A DNA stretch of 64,000 bases, taken from positions 1 through 64,000 of the IMG/VR virus record IMGVR_UViG_3300045282_000183, one strand, 5' to 3'. The notes under the pieces were generated by a model. The model saw only the letters and a list, made by a program, of their open reading frames with translations, was not told where the DNA came from and made no database searches. Below are positions 1-8,417 of the stretch, piece after piece. How positions within the stretch are numbered: position 1 is the stretch's first letter; each line of letters opens with the position of its first letter. The DNA comes from a virus. A program made the position numbers and the translations under genes.

Positions 1-1014
1 GGTTGCACCATAGGTGCGAACGTATTGTGCGTGACCGGAGCCAGTAGCCTCGGAGGCAACACGACCATCACCGGGCAGGCGATCCACACGGGCACTTCGG
101 CTCCATCGTCGGCTGCGGGTAATACCGTCGTGATGGGCACGCTCGCGAGCGCGCCAACACTGACCAACACCGGGCAGGCATTCTTCTACAATACCACGGC
201 GGGCGGTGCCGTGGTTTCTGGTGACGGGTCTTCGGATGATTTCCGGCTCTACAACAAGAGTGCCGGGCTCGTCATGAACGTTCCGACCGGAACGACGGTT
301 CCGCGGTTTCCCGGATTGGCTTCTGGAACATGCTCGAGCGGTCTCGCTCTTGATGCGAGCAACAATGTTGTCAAGAGCGCGTGCGCCGGAGCGGCCACGT
401 CGATCCAGGTTGCTGCTACGAGCGTGACGAGCTCTGGAGATAGCAACCGTATCCTGTCGAGTGGAACGGTAACAGCCGGCACGGGTACTCTCGCGGAGCT
501 GACACTCGGCACCGGCCTTTCGTTAAGCGGCTCGGCCATCGTGGCGAATGGCGGCAATAACTTCGGTGCTCCGAACATGAAGGTCTACCGCGCCACTCCA
601 TATTCGGTCAGTGCGGGCGTGGTTGCTAAGGTGACCTTCGACACCACGGATATTGACACCGGCAGTTATTGGGACAACACAAACAAGTATTATAAGCCAC
701 TCGTTTCCGGCACCTATCAGTTCTGCGCCTTCGTGACGCCGAACGGCACAACCATGAGTACAGACCAAATTTTATATTTCTCAAAGAACGGGACTATTGG
801 CAGTGGTGGCACGTCGGTCGGGTTGATCGTGTTCAACCAGCCAACCGTCACTGGTGACGGGGCTGCTATTTCTGGTTGCACGCTATCGGCTATGAACGGT
901 TCAACCGACACAATGGAGATGGACTACGGTCCACCGGGGACCGGGACCAGCATCACCTTAGCATGCGGTGCGAACCGCACTTGTCAATTCACAGCAATGA
1001 GGATTGGACCATGA
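1..1014 (+). CDS. Tail fibre/tip protein with C1q-like C-terminal domain (5' partial)
   Basis: The frame is open from the first base, so the gene begins upstream. The visible N-terminal half (about residues 1-190) is rich in Gly, Ser, Thr and Ala and looks like fibre shaft. The last ~140 residues, from MKVYRATPYS onward, resemble a C1q/TNF-like jelly roll (alternating beta strands, GTYQFCAFV, ending CQFTAMRIGP). Such domains commonly form trimeric receptor-binding tips. Its stop overlaps the next start (ATGA). It sits upstream of the lysis genes, as expected after the baseplate and fibre genes. Fibre role is inferred. Confidence 0.7.
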   Translation, partial: GCTIGANVLCVTGASSLGGNTTITGQAIHTGTSAPSSAAGNTVVMGTLASAPTLTNTGQAFFYNTTAGGAVVSGDGSSDDFRLYNKSAGLVMNVPTGTTVPRFPGLASGTCSSGLALDASNNVVKSACAGAATSIQVAATSVTSSGDSNRILSSGTVTAGTGTLAELTLGTGLSLSGSAIVANGGNNFGAPNMKVYRATPYSVSAGVVAKVTFDTTDIDTGSYWDNTNKYYKPLVSGTYQFCAFVTPNGTTMSTDQILYFSKNGTIGSGGTSVGLIVFNQPTVTGDGAAISGCTLSAMNGSTDTMEMDYGPPGTGTSITLACGANRTCQFTAMRIGP

Positions 1015-2054
1015 AGAAAGTTTTGTTGTTCTTATTGACTGTGTTGGCGAGTGACACCGCGAACGCAGCTAGTTTCATTCCTCCGATAGCCAGCATTCCC
1101 TGCAACGGCGAGTCGGACCTCGCTGGCGGCAATCAAATCTTCCTTCTCGAAAACTACATGGACTCGCTCCAGACGCAGGTGCCTAGCGTGTTCATAAACG
1201 AGGCGGCGTTTTGGTGGGACGGAGCAGGGGCTATGGACCAAACCACTATCGGCAACATTTCCTATGCCATCGACCCCGGTCAGAGCTACATGAAGATCGC
1301 GGGATACCCGGCAACGCAGTATGTTTGGCCGCAGTCTCTTTTGACGCTTGGCATATGGGAGACCGCGAAAAAGTCTCGTCAGGAGTGGCGCAACTTTGCT
1401 GCTCCTCGTTTGTACACAATGGGGGCAGACGCAATTTTTATCTCCCCAGAGTGCTTCGGTGGTGGCGTGATTTCCGGGGCGATGCTTGGGCTCTTCACGG
1501 CGGAACCGCCCGTCCTTCCCGACCCACCCCCCCAGAACTATCTCTTGAACAGCGCGCCCATGGACCCGGCACGGGTCTACACCGAACTCAATCCCCCGCT
1601 CCTGTCGGTTCGTTCGGCGTTCGCCGTGCCGTTCCCGGTAACGTCGCTCCGCGTGCATATAAGCTGGCCGGAGTATCACGGGGCCGGGCCAATGCCGCCT
1701 CTCGCAGTGTCATATCCACACGTCGGGGTGTCACCGCAAAGCGGCTCTACTTCCAGCGCATCAGCACCGTTCACTGAACTGACGTTCAACAAGAAGCCGG
1801 GCGTGACAATGCAGTACCGGCAATGGGCGTGGTCGGATTGCGTCTCTATCAATGTGCCAACGGGGGGAGGGGTTCTGGTCTCCCTCTCTCTGAGCATCGC
1901 GAACAACCCTTGGACCTATGCGAATGGTCAAGCAGCGACTTCATGGCTAGTTTTCGACCCGAGCCAATGGAACGCTCAAGCCTTATCCGGCACCATCACG
2001 ACGCAACCCGGCAGAGTTCACGTCGTCGATCGCGTGCAGGTTAACTGCAAATAA
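1011..2054 (+). CDS. Secreted protein of unknown function, possibly virion or fibre associated
   Basis: I chose the ATG at 1011 because it overlaps the previous stop and begins a clear Sec signal peptide (MKKVLLFLLTVLASDTANA). The mature ~328 residues contain proline-rich stretches (PPVLPDPPPQ), many aromatics and a Cys next to the C-terminus. No enzymatic motif is recognised. Position between the fibre and endolysin suggests a fibre-associated or envelope-directed role, but this is inference. A frame extending upstream to 876 has no support as a start. Confidence 0.65.
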   Translation: MKKVLLFLLTVLASDTANAASFIPPIASIPCNGESDLAGGNQIFLLENYMDSLQTQVPSVFINEAAFWWDGAGAMDQTTIGNISYAIDPGQSYMKIAGYPATQYVWPQSLLTLGIWETAKKSRQEWRNFAAPRLYTMGADAIFISPECFGGGVISGAMLGLFTAEPPVLPDPPPQNYLLNSAPMDPARVYTELNPPLLSVRSAFAVPFPVTSLRVHISWPEYHGAGPMPPLAVSYPHVGVSPQSGSTSSASAPFTELTFNKKPGVTMQYRQWAWSDCVSINVPTGGGVLVSLSLSIANNPWTYANGQAATSWLVFDPSQWNAQALSGTITTQPGRVHVVDRVQVNCK

Positions 2055-2069
2055 GAAGAGGGAGAGAAA

Positions 2070-3308
2070 ATGACAGCAGCATCTATCAGATACAACAATC
2101 CGGGAGCGATGGGGCGAGGCGGCTCTGTTGGCCGGAAATGGGGCGAGCTCCGGAACGGCGTAGTTCTCAACGATGGGCTGGGTCAGGGCAACACGAGCGC
2201 CGTGTTCCCGGATGCGGTGCACGGTGCGGCGGCGCAGTTCGATCTCTGGCGCGTCGGGTACTCCGGACGTACGTTGCACGACGCGATCGCGCGCTGGTCC
2301 GGCGGCAACGACGTGCCCGGATACGTGAAGCATCTCACTCAGCACACCGGCATCAGGGCAGATCAGGTGGTCACCGTCGATCTTCTCGACGGCGAGCTTG
2401 GCGTCCAGCTCATGAAGTGGCAGGCGTACTGGGAGGCGGGCGGAACCTATCCTCTCACAGACGAGCAGTGGCAGCAGGCGCAGAAGATGGTGTTCGGAGA
2501 AACACCGATCGCGCTACAACCAGCAGGAGAAAGTGGAATGTACAAACTGACTTGGCTCCCCGGCGTGCTTCGCGCGCGCGGGATCAACGTGGTGGAATAC
2601 CCGGGTTGGCAGAACCGAGGTCACGGAGACGTCGGCACCATTCGCGGCGTGCTGTGTCACCACACGTGCGGCCCGCTGCATGGAGACCTACCCGACGTCG
2701 GCGTGCTGGTGAACGGGCGCAGTGACCTCTCTGGGCCGCTCTGCAACATCGGCCTCGGGCGCAGTGGCACGGTCACTATGATCGCCGCCGGAGCCGGGTA
2801 CCACGCGGGCGTCGGCAACTGGCAGGGTATTACCAACGGTAATCAGAACATGATCGGCATCGAGGCCGAGAATACCGGCGAAACGAAGGGTGCGCGTGCT
2901 GACACGTGGCCGGAGATCCAACTCGCGGCCTACGCGCAGGTCTGTGCGGCGATCCTCGATCACGTCGGCGCCAAGGTCATCATGTGCGCCGGACACAAGG
3001 AATACGCGCTGCCCAAAGGTCGCAAGGATGACCCGAACTTTGACATGGATAAGTTCCGCGAGCGCGTAGCAAAGCTGATGGGTCAACCGACACAGGTTGC
3101 CGTGTCGCCGCCGCAACGTCTGGGGCACACGAACGTGCCGGAGCTCAACGTGCGCGCGAGCGCGAGCGCGTCCACCAAAGTGGTGAACGTGTTGATCGAC
3201 AAGGGGCACGAGGTGATCGTGCTCGACGAGGCAACCAACGGCGATACGAAGTGGTATCGTATCGGTGAGGGCGAGTGGGTCGCGGCTCGCTTCGTCACGC
3301 TGGCGTAG
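2070..3308 (+). CDS. Modular endolysin: P5-like muramidase domain, amidase_2 domain, SH3 domain
   Basis: A 412-residue cell-wall hydrolase. Residues 1-140 (SIRYNNPGAMG, FPDAVHGAAAQFDLW) resemble the structural-protein P5/lysozyme-like domain found in phage lysins. Residues ~160-335 form an N-acetylmuramoyl-L-alanine amidase domain (type 2, PGRP fold) with the His pair in LCHHTCG (197-198) and a distal His and Lys in AGHKEYALPKGRKDDP. Residues ~350-412 form a bacterial SH3 wall-binding domain (LNVRASAS, WVAARFV). SD gagggagag precedes the ATG. It lacks a signal peptide, so it should need a holin; the next gene is a candidate. Three-module architecture is unusually complete. Confidence 0.88.
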   Translation: MTAASIRYNNPGAMGRGGSVGRKWGELRNGVVLNDGLGQGNTSAVFPDAVHGAAAQFDLWRVGYSGRTLHDAIARWSGGNDVPGYVKHLTQHTGIRADQVVTVDLLDGELGVQLMKWQAYWEAGGTYPLTDEQWQQAQKMVFGETPIALQPAGESGMYKLTWLPGVLRARGINVVEYPGWQNRGHGDVGTIRGVLCHHTCGPLHGDLPDVGVLVNGRSDLSGPLCNIGLGRSGTVTMIAAGAGYHAGVGNWQGITNGNQNMIGIEAENTGETKGARADTWPEIQLAAYAQVCAAILDHVGAKVIMCAGHKEYALPKGRKDDPNFDMDKFRERVAKLMGQPTQVAVSPPQRLGHTNVPELNVRASASASTKVVNVLIDKGHEVIVLDEATNGDTKWYRIGEGEWVAARFVTLA

Positions 3309-3334
3309 CGACAACAGCAAACAGGAGAAGACAC

Positions 3335-3991
3335 ATGAGGAAGTATACACTGATCGCGGCCGCCGTGGCCGTGGTCGCGGCAGTCGGTGCGGCGTTCGCC
3401 GCGCCGCAGGCGATGAAGACACTGGAACCCGCCGCTACGTTCGAGCAGCGGTTTGATGCGGTGCAGGCGCAAGTCACCACCGTCCCGAAGGATACCACGC
3501 GCATCGACACGAGCGCGCCGGTCACCTCGACGACCGTGGTGAAGGGCGGCAACCTCGCCGCGCAGATCCTGGAGTGGTTCCAGGTGGCGTTCGGCGGCGC
3601 GATCGCTGCCGCCGTTCTGGTCCTGATCAGCAAGATCTTCAGCTGGTTCGGCATCCAGACGACTGACTTGCAGCGTACTCAGCTCCAGCAGGTCGTTGTC
3701 AACGGACTGAACGCGGCGGCGGCCAAGGCCGAAGTCTCGCTTCGCGACAACCGAGCGCTCGACATCAACGTGAAGGGCCAGATCATGCAGGATGCGGTCC
3801 AGTACACGCAAGATCACGCGTCCGAGACCATCAAGGCGCTCGGTCTGGACCCCAAGAGCGGCGACGCCGTCGAGGCAATTCGGGCTCGCATCGAGACAGC
3901 ACTGAACGACCCGAACACGCCGACTCCTCCGGCTATCACGCCTCCGTCTGGTATGCCGACCACTCAGCCACTGGCCCCGGGCAATGCCTGA
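3335..3991 (+). CDS. Membrane protein, candidate holin
   Basis: Start at ATG 3335 is set by the SD acaggagaag. The 218-residue product has an N-terminal hydrophobic segment (residues 5-22, ending AAFAA, signal-like) and a second strong membrane segment around residues 75-97 (AIAAAVLVLISKIF), followed by a charged helical region and a Pro/Thr-rich tail (PNTPTPPAITPP). Arrangement and position directly after the endolysin fit a large holin of the LLH type. Its last 8 nt overlap the next gene. Holin function is inferred from topology and context only. Confidence 0.55.
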   Translation: MRKYTLIAAAVAVVAAVGAAFAAPQAMKTLEPAATFEQRFDAVQAQVTTVPKDTTRIDTSAPVTSTTVVKGGNLAAQILEWFQVAFGGAIAAAVLVLISKIFSWFGIQTTDLQRTQLQQVVVNGLNAAAAKAEVSLRDNRALDINVKGQIMQDAVQYTQDHASETIKALGLDPKSGDAVEAIRARIETALNDPNTPTPPAITPPSGMPTTQPLAPGNA

Positions 3992-4592
3992 TCGCAAGTA
4001 CGCGCGCCGTCCCGATAGTCCTGATCCCCGGGACGCGCGCTACGTGTCGACGTCGACGGGGCTCCTCGCCTCGTCGCCGCCGCCCGCAATGGATCTTCGG
4101 CCGATGCTGCCGGACGTCTTCGATCAGGGCGACGAGGGCTCCTGTGGCCCGAACAGCAGCAGCGCGCATCTGTGTCACCTGAAGCGCGTGCGGGATCCGT
4201 ACAGTCGTCAGCAGATCTACTACGTCACACGGCTCCTCGAGAAATCGGTGAACGCCGATGCGGGCGTCGAGACCCGAGACATGTTCAAGGTCCTGCAGAA
4301 GACAGGAGCCGCTCCGGAGAAACTGTGGCCCTATCAGCCGCGGAACCTGTTCGCGGCACCCCCGCCCTCGGTCCTCGCAGAGGCCGCCCGGACGCGCATC
4401 TCCAGTTACATGCGACTCATCGGCGAGGACAATATGATCTCGTGCATCGCCGAGGGCTTCTCGTTCGTGCTCGGCGTCGAGCTCTACTCGTCCTTCGAGG
4501 GTGACACTCTCGCGAGAACGGGGGTGACCGGTACCGGACATCAAGACCGAGAGTTATCTCGGCGGACACGACATGCTCGTGGTTGGCTATGA
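3984..4592 (+). CDS. Papain-like (C1) cysteine peptidase, N-terminal part before a frame break
   Basis: Residues 36-70 (VFDQGDEGSCGPNSSSAH, candidate nucleophile Cys54) match the active-site loop of C1-family peptidases with a short N-terminal region. Similarity to the family continues to about LARTGV (near 4524) and then the frame reads an unrelated Arg-rich tail (RRTRHARGWL). The catalytic His and Asn are encoded in the +1 frame from about 4530 (see 4573-4779). The gene follows the holin-like gene with an 8-nt overlap. It could be a real mutation, a sequencing indel or, less likely, recoding. Confidence 0.65.
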   Translation: MPDRKYARRPDSPDPRDARYVSTSTGLLASSPPPAMDLRPMLPDVFDQGDEGSCGPNSSSAHLCHLKRVRDPYSRQQIYYVTRLLEKSVNADAGVETRDMFKVLQKTGAAPEKLWPYQPRNLFAAPPPSVLAEAARTRISSYMRLIGEDNMISCIAEGFSFVLGVELYSSFEGDTLARTGVTGTGHQDRELSRRTRHARGWL

Positions 4593-4779
4593 TCTCAAGT
4601 TCAGGTCGTCCGCCGCGTTCAAGAGATCTGGCGTGGACCCCACGCTGGTCAGTGATCACGCACTGCTCGTCCGCAATTCGTGGGGAGCAGACTGGGGGCT
4701 CCAGGGTCATCTCTGGATGCCGTTGTCTTACGCCGTGAACCCCTCCACCGGCGGAGACGCGTGGACAGGGAGGTTGTAG
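4573..4779 (+). CDS. Papain-like (C1) cysteine peptidase, C-terminal part after the frame break
   Basis: This frame encodes the second half of the C1 catalytic site: HDMLVVGYD (catalytic His region, starting at the GGH just upstream of the listed ATG) and VRNSWGADWG (catalytic Asn). Coding similarity extends upstream of the ATG as PDIKTESYLGGHD from about 4533, and no SD precedes the ATG, so it is a displaced C-terminal part and not a separate gene. A stop in this frame at 4525 means the shift must lie between about 4528 and 4535. Removing one base in the ccggtaccgg tract restores one 264-residue-scale peptidase. Confidence 0.6.
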   Translation: MLVVGYDLKFRSSAAFKRSGVDPTLVSDHALLVRNSWGADWGLQGHLWMPLSYAVNPSTGGDAWTGRL

Positions 4780-4785
4780 ACAGCA

Positions 4786-5166
4786 ATGGAGAAGAACATG
4801 AAGTCACTAGCACTGAAGGCTGCGGTACTCGCCGCAATGATCTCGCTCGGCGCGTGCGCTACCATTCCGCCCGTGTCGACGGGCGGCGGAGTCAGTATTC
4901 CGCCGAGCATCGGCGGTGTCACGGTTCAGCAGATCCAGGACGCCGCGGTCAAGGCGTGCAAGTTCGTCCCGACCGCGCAGACGGTTGCCGGCATTATCGC
5001 GTCGTTCTTCCCGGGTGGCAGCGCGGCCAACGATGTCGTGTCGGTCGTGGTCAACAGCATCTGCTCGGCCATCGCGCCGACCGCCGCTCAGGCGAAATTC
5101 GGTCCTCGTCGCGCTGGTCCTCCGACCGTCGCGGGTGTGCGCGTACAGGGCTACTTCGTTCGGTGA
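4786..5166 (+). CDS. Small lipoprotein
   Basis: The product has a type II signal peptide with lipobox LGAC (Cys about residue 24), then a Pro/Thr/Gly-rich stretch and a hydrophobic, Ala-rich region (QTVAGIIASFFPGG). It should be exported and lipid-anchored. Two starts are possible: ATG 4786 (SD ggagg, long spacer) or ATG 4798 (SD ggagaag inside, short spacer). It lies in the envelope/lysis cassette, so an outer-spanin-like or superinfection-exclusion role is possible but not shown. Confidence 0.6.
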   Translation: MEKNMKSLALKAAVLAAMISLGACATIPPVSTGGGVSIPPSIGGVTVQQIQDAAVKACKFVPTAQTVAGIIASFFPGGSAANDVVSVVVNSICSAIAPTAAQAKFGPRRAGPPTVAGVRVQGYFVR

Positions 5167-5600
5167 TACGACACTATCTCGACGGCAGGCTATTCGAGTG
5201 GACGTTCAGCGTCGGCTCTGTTTGGCTTGCCGTCGCGGTGTTCGTGTGGCCTGACATGATCATCTTGGGCGCGTTCAGGCATTTCTCGACGGTTATGTCT
5301 ACCGAGGCTCTGTCGACGTACGCCGGGATTGTTGGCGCGTGCAGTCTTGTGGCGTTGTCCACTAATGGCACGTCGGTGGTCGTCGGGCCTGTTATCCGTT
5401 CAGTGTGTGCCGTGCTGCGCGCGCTGATCTGGGGTGAGTTTGCATACGCTCTCTGGCTTCTGAGCAGGGACCAGCCAGCGCCTTCTCTGGGAATGGGCTT
5501 CTGGATACTGTTCACTGCCAGTGAATTATATTCCTCATACCGGGCTATGATGGATGCATCCATTGGCAGCAGACTCCTCAGTAATCAAAGAAATCTTTGA
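5163..5600 (+). CDS. Multi-pass membrane protein in the lysis cassette
   Basis: GTG 5163 overlaps the previous stop (GTGA), the coupling used throughout this genome. The 145-residue product has three to four hydrophobic segments (about residues 15-35, 50-70, 82-100 and 108-122). No soluble domain is seen. Candidates are an antiholin, pinholin or other envelope protein. Function not recognised. Its 3' end overlaps the next gene by 47 nt. Confidence 0.6.
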   Translation: MIRHYLDGRLFEWTFSVGSVWLAVAVFVWPDMIILGAFRHFSTVMSTEALSTYAGIVGACSLVALSTNGTSVVVGPVIRSVCAVLRALIWGEFAYALWLLSRDQPAPSLGMGFWILFTASELYSSYRAMMDASIGSRLLSNQRNL

Positions 5601-6048
5601 GGCGCTGTCCCCAACGGGACAGCTCGTCTTTGGTGCTTTGATCATAGGACTCGGGGCTTTTTTCATCGTGCGCGGTTGGCTGGAAGGGCGCAAGCCGCAG
5701 GAAGCCGCTGCCAACGGGCTCGGTAATATTCCTACATGGATCATGGTCGGTCCGATGCACGACATGATGCAGTCGGTGCACGGCATGGCTGATCGCTCGC
5801 GACAGCAGACCGCTATTCTCAGAGAGAACCAGACCATACTCGCGGAGCATGCGAAGAAGCAGACCGACATTCATCTGGCCAATCAGGCCATCCTGCGCGA
5901 CATCGCGAAGGAGCTCAGCGATTGGAACCACGGGCAGGAGTACGGGCACAAGCTGCTCGAGCAGATTTCACGAAATCAAGAACTGGGAATTCATCCTGCG
6001 CTGCAGAACCCGACAGCGTCCCGGCCCGAGAGGCCGAGGAGAGGGTGA
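5554..6048 (+). CDS. Single-TM protein with coiled coil (spanin- or holin-like)
   Basis: A 164-residue product with one membrane segment (about residues 23-43, LVFGALIIGLGAFFIVRG) followed by a long polar heptad-like helix (about residues 75-145, many Gln, Asn, Glu, Lys) and a short basic Pro-rich tail. This is the topology of inner-membrane spanins and some phage membrane adaptors. It is the last gene of the rightward lysis cassette and is followed by a terminator-like sequence. Role inferred only. Confidence 0.6.
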   Translation: MHPLAADSSVIKEIFEALSPTGQLVFGALIIGLGAFFIVRGWLEGRKPQEAAANGLGNIPTWIMVGPMHDMMQSVHGMADRSRQQTAILRENQTILAEHAKKQTDIHLANQAILRDIAKELSDWNHGQEYGHKLLEQISRNQELGIHPALQNPTASRPERPRRG

Positions 6049-6123
6049 CCGGTTACTAGTCGGCCCTCACGAGCCGACCCGCGCCAACGCAGCGCGGTCT
6101 CCTGACTGCTGTCTACCCAGACT

Positions 6124-6141
6124 GGACCCGGGTCCTTTTTT
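6124..6141 (+). terminator. Terminator-like GGACCCGGGTCC plus T-tract
   Basis: Self-complementary GGACCCGGGTCC (short stem GGAC/GTCC with CCGG centre) followed by six T, placed 75 nt after the last rightward gene and before the convergent leftward operon. The stem is short, so this is a moderate call. Confidence 0.4.
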
Positions 6142-6143
6142 GT

Positions 6144-6164
6144 TTGCGAACGATCCGTTCGCAA
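6144..6164. repeat. Perfect inverted repeat between convergent operons
   Basis: TTGCGAACG-atc-CGTTCGCAA, a 9-bp perfect stem with 3-nt loop, lies between the T-tract at 6136-6141 and the stop of the leftward gene at 6166. It probably folds in both transcripts and may help separate the two operons. No T-tract follows it on the minus strand. Confidence 0.55.
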
Positions 6165-6165
6165 C

Positions 6166-6537
6166 CTAGTCCGGTAACTTTACGGTGTCGCGGTTGTGCT
6201 GGTACACCGCGACCTCATTGGCGAAGCGGTAGGCCTCGTCTACCTTGGCGGGTACGGGTTCACCCCTGTTCAGGGCGATCTGCTTCACGCGCATCGCCCA
6301 GTCTCGCAGCACGTGCGGCATCGTCACGTCATCGCCGACCACGATGAACACCGGCTCGTCGTCTCTCGCCTTGCCGAGACAACCCTCTCCGCGAGCGGCC
6401 TCGTCGAGTGCGTTCTTCTTTGTCCACATGACTCGCTTCTCCTCCGTGCAGTAGGGATACAGGCAGTTGTTGATGCTGCACACACCAATCCTACAGTCCT
6501 TCGAGATGGCGTCCCGGTACGCGTGAATGTCACTCAT
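6166..6537 (-). CDS. Hypothetical protein with N-terminal cysteine cluster
   Basis: A 123-residue product. Four Cys lie within residues 15-30 (CRIGVCSINNCLYPYC), suggesting a metal site or disulfide knot. The remainder (PVFIVVGDDVTMPHVLRDW) looks like a small globular fold of unknown role. It is the last gene of the leftward helicase operon and overlaps the gene before it by 8 nt. Confidence 0.6.
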   Translation of the reverse strand: MSDIHAYRDAISKDCRIGVCSINNCLYPYCTEEKRVMWTKKNALDEAARGEGCLGKARDDEPVFIVVGDDVTMPHVLRDWAMRVKQIALNRGEPVPAKVDEAYRFANEVAVYQHNRDTVKLPD

Positions 6538-6820
6538 CTAACGGATACTCTGTTGGATCGAACTGCCTCGCCGGGGCCGCGCGTACCACCGTCACGCTCT
6601 CCTCGAACCTCGACATGAAGTAGTCACGGGCCTGCCGATAGTCGTTGCGCGGCAGGCGCGCGATGAGCGTCGCGAGCGTCCACGCGATCGCATCCAGTAT
6701 GTTGTGCGTGGTTTGTCGATCGGCCGCAGCGCCGACGTGACGCTGATAGCGAGCGATCGGCGTCGCGATCGCATCCGACAATCTCTTGACATGGATCAGG
6801 TTGAGATCCTTGCCCGCCAT
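6530..6820 (-). CDS. Hypothetical protein
   Basis: ATG 6820 is preferred because an SD (agggagc) sits just upstream in the gap after the helicase stop; a GTG at 6841 would add 7 residues and overlap the helicase by 13 nt. The 96-residue product is helical and has no recognised motif (LARLPRNDYRQARDYF). It is co-transcribed with the SNF2-type helicase. Confidence 0.6.
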   Translation of the reverse strand: MAGKDLNLIHVKRLSDAIATPIARYQRHVGAAADRQTTHNILDAIAWTLATLIARLPRNDYRQARDYFMSRFEESVTVVRAAPARQFDPTEYPLDE

Positions 6821-6828
6821 AGTGCTCC

Positions 6829-8313
6829 CTATATCAGCCACTCTCGTGCCTCCTCTCGTGTCATGGTTGTCGCGGTGGTTATCTTCTTGCGAAGGTTCTT
6901 GATGATCTTGTCGTCCACGGTGCCGGGTGTTCGCATGTCCACGTAGGTCACGCGATTGGTCTGCCCCTTGCGGTGGTTGCGATCCTCACTGTTCGCGCGC
7001 TGCTCAAGGTCGTCAGTGTTGCCGTAGTAGATGGTCTGGTCCGCGACGTTCCACGTGTTGCCGCGCCCACCCGCCGCCTGAGTGGAGACCATGAACCGGC
7101 ACTCCGGGTCGCCGAGAAATCTTCGCTCGTCCTCGCCGCGCGTGCTGTTGTTCGCGCCGTGGAACTGCGCCGTGCAGCCCGCACCGAACTCCTCCTCCAG
7201 CGCGGCCACGATGCGTTTCAGTGGCGTGTGGAAAGGCACCCAGATGATGGTCTTGCCGCGATGCAGACCAAGGACCTCTATGAGTTCCTTGGGTCTATTG
7301 CACGGTATCTCGTGCGTCCGGCCATGCTCATCCACCACGAAGCCGAGGTTGATCTGGTGCAGTCGCATGACCAGCGTCATGACGTGCTGGGTCGACACGA
7401 ACTCGCCGGTGCCGAGCTGCACCGAGGCGTTGTCGCGGAGCTCCCGGTAGAGCCTGCGCTGCTCCGGGGTGTGCTCCACGTCCCACATGACGTACCGCTT
7501 CGGCTCAAGATCGAGACAATCGGACTTCAGCACGCGATAGCTGTACGGCGCGATGCGATCGGCGAGCTCGTCCTGGTTCTTGTATCCCACGATCACGTCG
7601 AAGCGTCGCCCTCCCGTCTCCATGCGCCGCGTCACGCAGTACTCCCACTCGAACGAATGCCACGACTTGCAACCCACGATGCGCCAGTCCAGGAACTGGA
7701 ACTGCGCGAATATGTCCGCCGGTCCCTTCGGCGTGAGCAGCCCGGTCGCGATGCGCCGGACCACGGCCTCCTCCCCCACTGATCGTATGAATTTTGTGCG
7801 CTGCGCCTTGCGGCTCTTGATGGTCGTGCTCTCGTCCACGGCCACGTAAGCCAAACGCTGCGACACAAACTCCCGCACAAGCTCCTGCGCCTTCTCGACG
7901 CCTGATAGAGCCTCCACGTTCACGAACAGCGCGCGGGGGCGGTCGCTCACGCGCATGAAACGCTCCAGTCGTTTCAGCCGCTCCTTCCCGCCGCCGCTCC
8001 GCCAGCCCGCGATCTCCATGCGATCCACGAAGGCCGGGTCCATCTGCGCGTTGATCTCGCTCTGCTGGATATCGCTCTTGTCCTCGTACCAGTTGCGTAT
8101 GGATCCGGCGGGCGCGATCACCAGAAGGTCCTGCGGCCCCCCGCTGCACGCCATCTCTCCCCACTCGTCGAGTATCGTGCCGGACTTGCCGGTTCCGTAG
8201 TCCATCAAGAACGCGAATACGTCCTCGGGCGCAGGGTCACTCGGGGCGCTGGCGGCGGCCTTCCGGGCGGCGATCTGGTGCGTCATCGGCGCGCGTCTTG
8301 GCTTGTATCTCAC
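6829..8313 (-). CDS. SNF2-type DEAD/DEAH helicase
   Basis: Start GTG 8313 is chosen for the SD acaggagaag; upstream codons have no support. The 494-residue product carries a Walker A GTGKS (about 40-44), a motif II variant VDES (about 159-162), and a helicase C-terminal half ending in the SNF2 signature RNHRKGQ (motif VI, arginine finger). Phage SNF2-like helicases of this size act in replication, recombination or restart. It is the first gene of the short leftward operon transcribed away from the 8.4-kb control region, facing away from the primase and polymerase genes. Confidence 0.88.
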   Translation of the reverse strand: MRYKPRRAPMTHQIAARKAAASAPSDPAPEDVFAFLMDYGTGKSGTILDEWGEMACSGGPQDLLVIAPAGSIRNWYEDKSDIQQSEINAQMDPAFVDRMEIAGWRSGGGKERLKRLERFMRVSDRPRALFVNVEALSGVEKAQELVREFVSQRLAYVAVDESTTIKSRKAQRTKFIRSVGEEAVVRRIATGLLTPKGPADIFAQFQFLDWRIVGCKSWHSFEWEYCVTRRMETGGRRFDVIVGYKNQDELADRIAPYSYRVLKSDCLDLEPKRYVMWDVEHTPEQRRLYRELRDNASVQLGTGEFVSTQHVMTLVMRLHQINLGFVVDEHGRTHEIPCNRPKELIEVLGLHRGKTIIWVPFHTPLKRIVAALEEEFGAGCTAQFHGANNSTRGEDERRFLGDPECRFMVSTQAAGGRGNTWNVADQTIYYGNTDDLEQRANSEDRNHRKGQTNRVTYVDMRTPGTVDDKIIKNLRKKITTATTMTREEAREWLI

Positions 8314-8336
8314 TGTGCTTCTCCTGTGCTGGGTTA

Positions 8337-8342
8337 AGTATA
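8337..8342 (-). promoter_or_regulatory. Possible extended -10 promoter for the helicase operon
   Basis: On the minus strand TGCTATACT (TGn extended -10 plus TATACT) lies 24 nt upstream of the helicase GTG. No convincing -35 is spaced at 17 nt, which is acceptable for extended -10 promoters. The leader would be short. Confidence 0.4.
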
Positions 8343-8417
8343 GCACGGGGACGGGTCAATTGCGCGTATTGCGGGGGTATTGAAATCTAACATGCATGCG
8401 CCCGAGCGCTAGAAGGA

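Noticed and set aside
6144-6164. Intrinsic terminator for the leftward operon
   Set aside because: The hairpin is strong but is followed on the minus strand by ACAAAAAA, not by a T-run.
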